Shown here: positions 30,654-35,011 of the stretch, piece by piece
Position numbering within the stretch: the first letter of the stretch is position 1
Layout of the letters: each line of letters begins with the position of its first letter
Source of the DNA: an uncultured Eubacteriales bacterium
GTDB taxonomy: Bacteria; Bacillota; Clostridia; Oscillospirales; CAG-272
Length of the DNA: 35,011 nt
Assembly (NCBI GenBank): GCA_900549725.1
Contig: URPL01000018.1
Location: 1 to 35,011 of the forward strand
Reading direction: 5' to 3'
Program-made: the position numbers and the translations under genes
Notes under the pieces: model-generated
What the model was told of the DNA's origin: nothing
What the model saw: only the letters and a program-made list of their open reading frames with translations
The model's database searches: none

Positions 30654-31860
30654 ATATAAAGCCGCATTTCCTCTGCTGCAAAAAAACGACATTGCCTATC
30701 TTGACAATGCCGCGACCGCGCAGCGCCCGCAATGCGTTTTGGATGCAATGCGGCGGTTTTATGAAGATGCGAATGCCAACCCGCTGCGCGGGCTCTATCC
30801 GCTGAGCATTGCCGCAACCGATGCCCTGGAGCACGCAAGAGAAACGGCAGCGCGCTTTTTGGGCGCCGAGCGCCCGGAGGAAATCATTTTCACCCGCAAC
30901 ACCACCGAGGGGCTGAACCTCGTGGCATACAGCTATGCGCTGTCCCATCTGCAAAGCGGCGATGAGGTGCTTGTGAGCATTATGGAGCATCACAGCAATC
31001 TTTTGCCCTGGCAGCTGGTCTGCGAAAAAACAGGGGCGCAGCTGCGTTTTCTGGAATGCGAAAAGGACGGCAGCCTCGATGCGGAAAAAGCCGTGCAAGC
31101 CGTCACGCCGCGCACAAAGCTTGTCGCGCTGACGCAGCTTTCCAATGTGCTCGGGGCGGAATATCCCGTCCGCGCCGTTGCCGATGCGGCGCATGCTGTG
31201 GGGGCGGTCATGGTGGTGGACGGCGCGCAGAGCACGCCGCACATTCCCGTTGATGTCAAAGCGCTCGGGGCAGATTTCTTCGCCTGCTCCGGCCATAAGC
31301 TGTACGGTCCCATGGGCATCGGCATCTTATACGGAAAACGCGCGCTGCTGCTTGCAATGCCGCCGTTTTTGCGCGGGGGCGAAATGATCGAATCGGTGCA
31401 TCGCGACGGCGCAGTCTTTGCGGAACTGCCGCATAAATTCGAAGCGGGCACGCCCGATGCCGCAAGCGCGGCGGGACTTGCCGCGGCGCTTGATTTCATT
31501 GAGGCAATCGGCTTTGATGCCGTCAGAGAAGCGGAAGACGCGCTCTGCGCCTATACTCTGCCGCGCCTTGCGTCAATTCCGGGTGTGCACATCGTGGGCA
31601 GCGAAGATCCCGAAAAGCACCACGGTATTTTAACCTTTACGCTGGACGGGGTGCACCCGCACGATGTCAGCGAGATTCTGGCAGCCGACGGCGTTTGCGT
31701 GCGCGCAGGACATCATTGCGCGCAGCCGCTGCATGAGCATCTCGGGCTGCGCTCCACAACGCGCGCCTCCTTTGCCTTTTACAACACAAAAGAGGATGCC
31801 GACCGCTTTTTACAAAGTCTTAAAACAGTCAGAGGAAAAATGGGCTATGGCAATCAATAA
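30643..31860 (+). CDS. sufS: SufS, cysteine desulfurase
   Basis: SufS is the PLP-dependent desulfurase that takes sulfur from cysteine as an enzyme-bound persulfide. The 405-residue protein has YLDNAATAQRP near the start, THE-like MEHHSN (114-119), the aspartate of VVDGAQS, PLP lysine K219 in SGHKLYGP and active cysteine C359 in RAGHHCAQP. ATG 30643 follows GGGGGGAGAAG and lies inside the sufD end. Its stop overlaps the start of sufU, its sulfur-acceptor partner, so the pair is probably translated together. Confidence 0.97.
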   Translation: MQAEYKAAFPLLQKNDIAYLDNAATAQRPQCVLDAMRRFYEDANANPLRGLYPLSIAATDALEHARETAARFLGAERPEEIIFTRNTTEGLNLVAYSYALSHLQSGDEVLVSIMEHHSNLLPWQLVCEKTGAQLRFLECEKDGSLDAEKAVQAVTPRTKLVALTQLSNVLGAEYPVRAVADAAHAVGAVMVVDGAQSTPHIPVDVKALGADFFACSGHKLYGPMGIGILYGKRALLLAMPPFLRGGEMIESVHRDGAVFAELPHKFEAGTPDAASAAGLAAALDFIEAIGFDAVREAEDALCAYTLPRLASIPGVHIVGSEDPEKHHGILTFTLDGVHPHDVSEILAADGVCVRAGHHCAQPLHEHLGLRSTTRASFAFYNTKEDADRFLQSLKTVRGKMGYGNQ

Positions 31861-32272
31861 TTTTTACAATGAGATTTTAACCGAGCATAATCTCTATCCC
31901 GAATGCAAATGTCACATGGAGCACCCCACCGTCGAAAAGGACGGCGTGAACCCCTCCTGCGGCGATGAGATCCGCCTGATGCTCAAAACAGACGGCGACC
32001 GCATTGAGGACGGTGCCTTCACGGGGGACGGCTGCGCCATCTCGCAGGCCTCCACCGATATTATGCTTTCCATGATCAAGGGAAAAACGCGCGCGCAGGC
32101 GCTGCACCTTGCCGATCTTTTCACCCGTATGATTCACGGCGAGGCATCGCCGCAGGAAATTGAAGAGCTGGAGGAGGCGGGGGCGCTGAGCGATATTGCG
32201 CATATGCCCGCGCGCGTAAAATGCGCCATGCTTCCCTGGCGCACGCTGCGCGAAGCTCTTACAGAAGTATGA
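31847..32272 (+). CDS. sufU: SufU, zinc-dependent sulfur acceptor of SufS
   Basis: SufU is an IscU-fold protein that, in Gram-positives, accepts persulfide sulfur from SufS by zinc ligand exchange. The 141-residue protein has the ligands C38, D40 (NPSCGD), C63 (GDGCAIS) and C126 (VKCAMLPW), and the SufU-specific insert between the second and third cysteine. The start overlaps the sufS end by 14 bases. One oddity is two extra cysteines at C20 and C22 in PECKCHM, near the N-terminus. It is the last gene before the operon terminator. Confidence 0.96.
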   Translation: MAINNFYNEILTEHNLYPECKCHMEHPTVEKDGVNPSCGDEIRLMLKTDGDRIEDGAFTGDGCAISQASTDIMLSMIKGKTRAQALHLADLFTRMIHGEASPQEIEELEEAGALSDIAHMPARVKCAMLPWRTLREALTEV

Positions 32273-32306
32273 CAGCAGGCAGCGCATGTCAAATCATAAA
32301 CTGCAA

Positions 32307-32346
32307 GGCAGAGCAAGAAGAATGTTCTTCTCGCTCTGCCCTTTTT
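32307..32346 (+). terminator. Terminator of the suf operon
   Basis: A 16-position stem with one mismatch (32307-32322 with 32325-32340) and a CTTTTTC tract. It lies 34 bases after sufU and marks the end of the GC-rich core region. Confidence 0.9.
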
Positions 32347-32356
32347 CAACACAGCC

Positions 32357-32410
32357 TTATTTTGTGAAAAACATCATTGAGTTTTTCGGCTTTTCCTCCA
32401 TTTCATTCAT
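32357..32410 (-). CDS. Possible 17-residue peptide frame
   Basis: ATG 32410 begins MNEMEEKPKNSMMFFTK and ends at 32357. It directly follows the stop of the BtrH-like C-terminal fragment in the same frame, with one codon between. A GAGG lies 10 bases before the second ATG. It may be a tiny gene, possibly a peptide belonging to the transporter locus, or simply sequence after a stop. Evidence is thin. Confidence 0.2.
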   Translation of the reverse strand: MNEMEEKPKNSMMFFTK

Positions 32411-32413
32411 GCC

Positions 32414-32743
32414 TCAAAGCCTGCGTTCCAACTCATTCTTTACGGATGGAAGATAGGAAAGCTCAATGCTCTTCATTCTTTGCATGATCACATTTATTTC
32501 TTTTAATATGTGATCATCGCCCAGCATTTTAAATCGAATCCCCATATTATGCAGCACACAAGACAACTCGTATGCTTCTTTTGCGCAAGCTACGCAGTGA
32601 CTGTTCGAAATATGCAAGTTCTGATATAAATAATTGATTCGCATTTGCATAATACGCTTGTGCTCCATAAGCCCTTTCGAATATCGATGGTCAAAACTGT
32701 TTTTTTTGGTGCAAAGAAGCATAGTGCTCTCGCAAAGCATCAA
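32414..32743 (-). pseudogene. C-terminal part of the frameshifted BtrH-like protein
   Basis: An open frame of 109 residues. From NSFDHRYSKGLMEHKRIMQM onward it is a helical domain that continues the BtrH-like protein encoded just upstream in another frame. Read across the A8 run at 32700-32707, the joined protein would be about 335 residues, close to the length I recall for related two-domain proteins. Its own first codons (TTG, then ATG 32740) have no ribosome site and duplicate the overlap with the other fragment, so it is unlikely to be an independent gene. It ends MKSIELSYLPSVKNELERRL. Confidence 0.6.
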
Positions 32744-33422
32744 GCGCTTCCAAACCGTAAACTGCTCCTTTTGTATATTGAGGTAAAGAATTTGAAGAAG
32801 ACAAATAATCCTTCAAGAAAGTGTATGTTTTCAAAGTATCAAATGAAAAATCTGCTTCCGAATTAAATCGATAAAAAAGCAATACCGGTTTTCCGTCAGC
32901 AAGCGTTTTTAAAGAATCCCTCATGCTTGTATATGGAATTTCCGTAACAGAAAATCGATCTGTAAAAGAATCTGCAGCCAAAAAAACCTCTTTCTCGCTG
33001 TCAAATCCGATTAAAAGATAGTCATGAAGGAAATATTCAATCTTGTACGCTTGCTTTCCTGGAATATATTCCTCATTCCAATCTCCGCAAACATAATATC
33101 CCTGTGCAAGCATCTGCGTCAACAGTTGAATAACATCAATCCCGATCTCATTATAAGTACTGTAAAACAGCTGGATTTGCTGGCGGTAATGAATTCCCTC
33201 TTCGATCCCCCAATGATCTGAAAGAGAGATAGAAAAATGATTTTGAGAAATCGGATAAAAAACGCAGTTGACAAATCTATGACACAGCCATGGCATAATA
33301 TCGCCCTTGGCATTTCCCTGAATTACTCCCAAAGGGAATGCAATATGCCGATACATTACAGACAGCGGTTTCTCTTCAAACGGCAACAAAATCCTATTCT
33401 TCATATGTACATACCGTATCAA
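32691..33422 (-). CDS. BtrH N-terminal-like (papain-fold) protein, frameshifted
   Basis: A 243-residue frame resembling proteins with a butirosin-BtrH-like N-terminal domain, a papain-like fold found in natural-product and peptide gene clusters. Visible parts are WLCHRFVNCVFYP near residue 50, GYYVCGDWNEEYIPGKQAY and FLHDYLLIGFDSEKEVFLAADS, which could hold the Cys and His of a papain-like site. It stops soon after an A8 run at HQKKQF, and the rest of the expected protein lies in another frame. The start is either TTG 33422, overlapping the stop of the transporter gene, or ATG 33404; neither has a strong ribosome site. Function is unknown; acyl transfer or peptide processing is conceivable. 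Confidence 0.6.
   Translation of the reverse strand: MIRYVHMKNRILLPFEEKPLSVMYRHIAFPLGVIQGNAKGDIMPWLCHRFVNCVFYPISQNHFSISLSDHWGIEEGIHYRQQIQLFYSTYNEIGIDVIQLLTQMLAQGYYVCGDWNEEYIPGKQAYKIEYFLHDYLLIGFDSEKEVFLAADSFTDRFSVTEIPYTSMRDSLKTLADGKPVLLFYRFNSEADFSFDTLKTYTFLKDYLSSSNSLPQYTKGAVYGLEALDALREHYASLHQKKQF
32700..32707 (-). other. A8 homopolymer at the frameshift point
   Basis: On the coding (minus) strand CC-AAAAAAAA-CAG. Removing one A (or adding two) joins the two BtrH-like fragments into one open frame. It may be a real mutation, a phase-variable or slippage site, or a sequencing error. Confidence 0.75.
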
Positions 33423-35011
33423 CTTTTCTGATAATTTTTAGCCTGCAATAAAAACATTTCCGAGTATACACCATCGGCGACAAGCAGCTCGGCATGTGTT
33501 CCTTTTTCCACAATTTCTCCGTTCTTCATAACATAGATGCAATCAGCTTTTACAACATTTGACAATCTGTGCGAAATCAGTATTGTTGTCGTCTTGTTTG
33601 CTCTATCGAAGATCATTTGATTCAGTTTTTCCTCTGCAAACGGATCAAGGGCGCTGGACGGTTCGTCAAAAATCAGCAAACCAAACTCTTTTGTGAACAA
33701 ACGGGAAACCGCAACCTGTTGCTTTTCTCCGCCGGACAACACAATCCCATCCTTGGAAAAATACTTGCTCACATCCGTATCCAATGTTGCATCATTTTTC
33801 TTTAATATCTCACCGATAGATGATTCCGAAAATTCGCCAAGGTCTTCGGAATTTTTCAGCATTTGATATGCAGACAAATTTTCTCGCAAGGGCAAAGAGT
33901 AGACAAGAGAATCCTGAAAAGCAATTCCGACATTTGCACGATATGTGGCAAGGTTTATATTCTTCAGCGGAATTCCGTTTATCATAATTTCACCTTCATT
34001 TGGATCGTAAAGGCGCAACAACAGCTTCGTTAATGTCGTTTTCCCACAACCGTTTTCTCCGACGATTGCAATTTTTTGACCTTTATTAATTGAAAAACTC
34101 AGATGCTTGATTAAAAAACTCGAATTTTCATAAGAAAAGCCAACATTATCGAACACAACGGAAAAGGGCTGCCCCTCCTTCATTAGAATTCTCTTTTTAT
34201 CAACTGCTTGTTGTTCTATTGCACAGGGTTGATTCATAAAGTGTTTGATTTTCTCGCCATATAATGCAAATTTATCAAATGCAGCATAGATTTTTGAGAT
34301 ACCTTGGATTTTCCATGCCAATGAATTTGCGGCACTCAAAAGGGAGACAAAACTTCCAACACCAACTTTACCGGCAAAAATCATCCCGCAAACAATCATT
34401 CTAATCGCCAATGAGGAGCCCTGCAATGCAAAATCCTGGACAGCCGACCAACGCGTTGTTTTTTTGCCGTATTTCAGGTTTATCTCAATCCCCTGTTGCG
34501 TTGAACGTCGATAATGCTCCATCAAAATTTGGTAAATATTTGTACTCTTGATATCCATTGCAGCATCTCTGCTGCACAGAATTCCGCGGTAGTAGCCACT
34601 CCTTCTTTCAACCGGGGCACTTTCCTCTTCCTTCTTTATGTCAATTTTGTTTATGACCTTATCAATCAAAACCTTGATTACAACGGAAACAAATGTAATG
34701 AGGATAGCATAAATCGTGGACGACATAATATAGCCTATCAGCGTACCGATTGTAATAACGGTAGATAACATGCCGCTGAATCGCTCAAAAGCTTCCATAG
34801 ATTTGTTTGCATACTGAGCATATGAAACAGTATATTCATCATAGTAGTCCGGGTCATCAAAATACCTGTAGTCCGTATATTTGATATGCTCACAAATTTC
34901 CGTGTTCACACTCGCAATGATTTTTACACGACATTGATTAAAGTACAGAGAAAACAGCATGGTTCCCCCGATGCTGAGCAACAACTCGCAAATAAAAAAG
35001 AAAAAAAGCGT
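33419..35011 (-). CDS. ABC transporter, fused membrane and ATPase domains (partial)
   Basis: A half-transporter of the ABC exporter class. 530 residues are visible and the frame stays open to the window edge, so the N-terminus with the first helices is missing. The membrane domain occupies about the first 290 visible residues. The ATPase has Walker A GENGCGKTT, the signature LSGGEKQQ, Walker B LLIFDEPSSALDP and switch ISHRLS, all canonical, which suggests a homodimer. The ATPase region resembles exporters of lantibiotics and other peptides. Its stop (33419) overlaps the possible TTG start of the BtrH-like gene, so the two are likely co-translated. The gene is clearly AT-richer than those to its left, with more AAA/AAT/TTT codons, a sign of transfer. 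Confidence 0.9.
   Translation of the reverse strand, partial: TLFFFFICELLLSIGGTMLFSLYFNQCRVKIIASVNTEICEHIKYTDYRYFDDPDYYDEYTVSYAQYANKSMEAFERFSGMLSTVITIGTLIGYIMSSTIYAILITFVSVVIKVLIDKVINKIDIKKEEESAPVERRSGYYRGILCSRDAAMDIKSTNIYQILMEHYRRSTQQGIEINLKYGKKTTRWSAVQDFALQGSSLAIRMIVCGMIFAGKVGVGSFVSLLSAANSLAWKIQGISKIYAAFDKFALYGEKIKHFMNQPCAIEQQAVDKKRILMKEGQPFSVVFDNVGFSYENSSFLIKHLSFSINKGQKIAIVGENGCGKTTLTKLLLRLYDPNEGEIMINGIPLKNINLATYRANVGIAFQDSLVYSLPLRENLSAYQMLKNSEDLGEFSESSIGEILKKNDATLDTDVSKYFSKDGIVLSGGEKQQVAVSRLFTKEFGLLIFDEPSSALDPFAEEKLNQMIFDRANKTTTILISHRLSNVVKADCIYVMKNGEIVEKGTHAELLVADGVYSEMFLLQAKNYQKS

Noticed and set aside
1..35011. CRISPR array, insertion sequence, integrase, or transposon ends
   Set aside because: No regularly spaced repeats, transposase or recombinase motifs were seen; the AT-rich right edge has no visible attachment site inside the window.

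Overview
The window looks like chromosomal DNA of an anaerobic, low-to-middle GC Firmicute of class Clostridia, perhaps a gut Oscillospirales-type organism. Grounds are the complete Rnf complex, rubrerythrin, a transketolase split into two genes, the SufCBDSU set with an Rrf2 regulator and SufU (the Gram-positive form), strong AGGAGG ribosome sites, many extended -10 sigma-A promoters, and a lipoprotein-type amino-acid binding protein. Taxonomy is inference; no rRNA or marker gene is present. Most of the window is GC-rich. The last 2.6 kb is visibly AT-richer.

Layout, left to right. 1-711: rubrerythrin with its own promoter and terminator. 758-7854: the rnfCDGEAB operon (ion-translocating ferredoxin:NAD+ oxidoreductase), followed on the same strand by the two transketolase halves and a terminator shared with a converging metallo-beta-lactamase-fold hydrolase. 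8515-10847: divergent promoters for that hydrolase and a CCA-adding enzyme, then a poorly coding stretch and a DUF2975-like membrane protein. 10850-15166 (minus): a MarR regulator with a perfect operator, and a heterodimeric ABC exporter. 15283-17746 (minus): a polar amino-acid ABC importer with an ARG-box-like site in its leader. 17839-22283 (minus): an amino-sugar operon encoding three consecutive steps. Its first gene is a fusion of an Xre-type helix-turn-helix to phosphoglucosamine mutase, followed by a GlmU-type acetyltransferase and GlmS. 22381-22543: a CAU-anticodon tRNA, probably Ile2. 22540-25752 (minus): a YgjV-like membrane protein, HtpG and Hsp20. 25741-26988 (plus): a PucR/CdaR-type regulator divergent from hsp20 on overlapping promoters. 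27034-32346 (plus): rrf2-sufCBDSU with operator-like repeats and a terminator. 32357-35011 (minus): an AT-rich segment with an ABC transporter cut by the window edge and a BtrH-like protein broken by a frameshift at an A8 run.

How the genes work together. Rnf couples reduced ferredoxin to NAD+ reduction and an ion gradient. The Suf system supplies its many Fe-S clusters, and rubrerythrin protects against peroxide. The amino-sugar operon runs fructose-6-P to GlcN-6-P (GlmS), to GlcN-1-P (GlmM) and to GlcNAc-1-P (acetyltransferase). The most unusual item is the DNA-binding domain on the middle enzyme of that pathway: it could let a wall-precursor enzyme control its own operon. The second is the frameshifted BtrH-like gene beside a transporter, the edge of a probable acquired peptide or natural-product locus.
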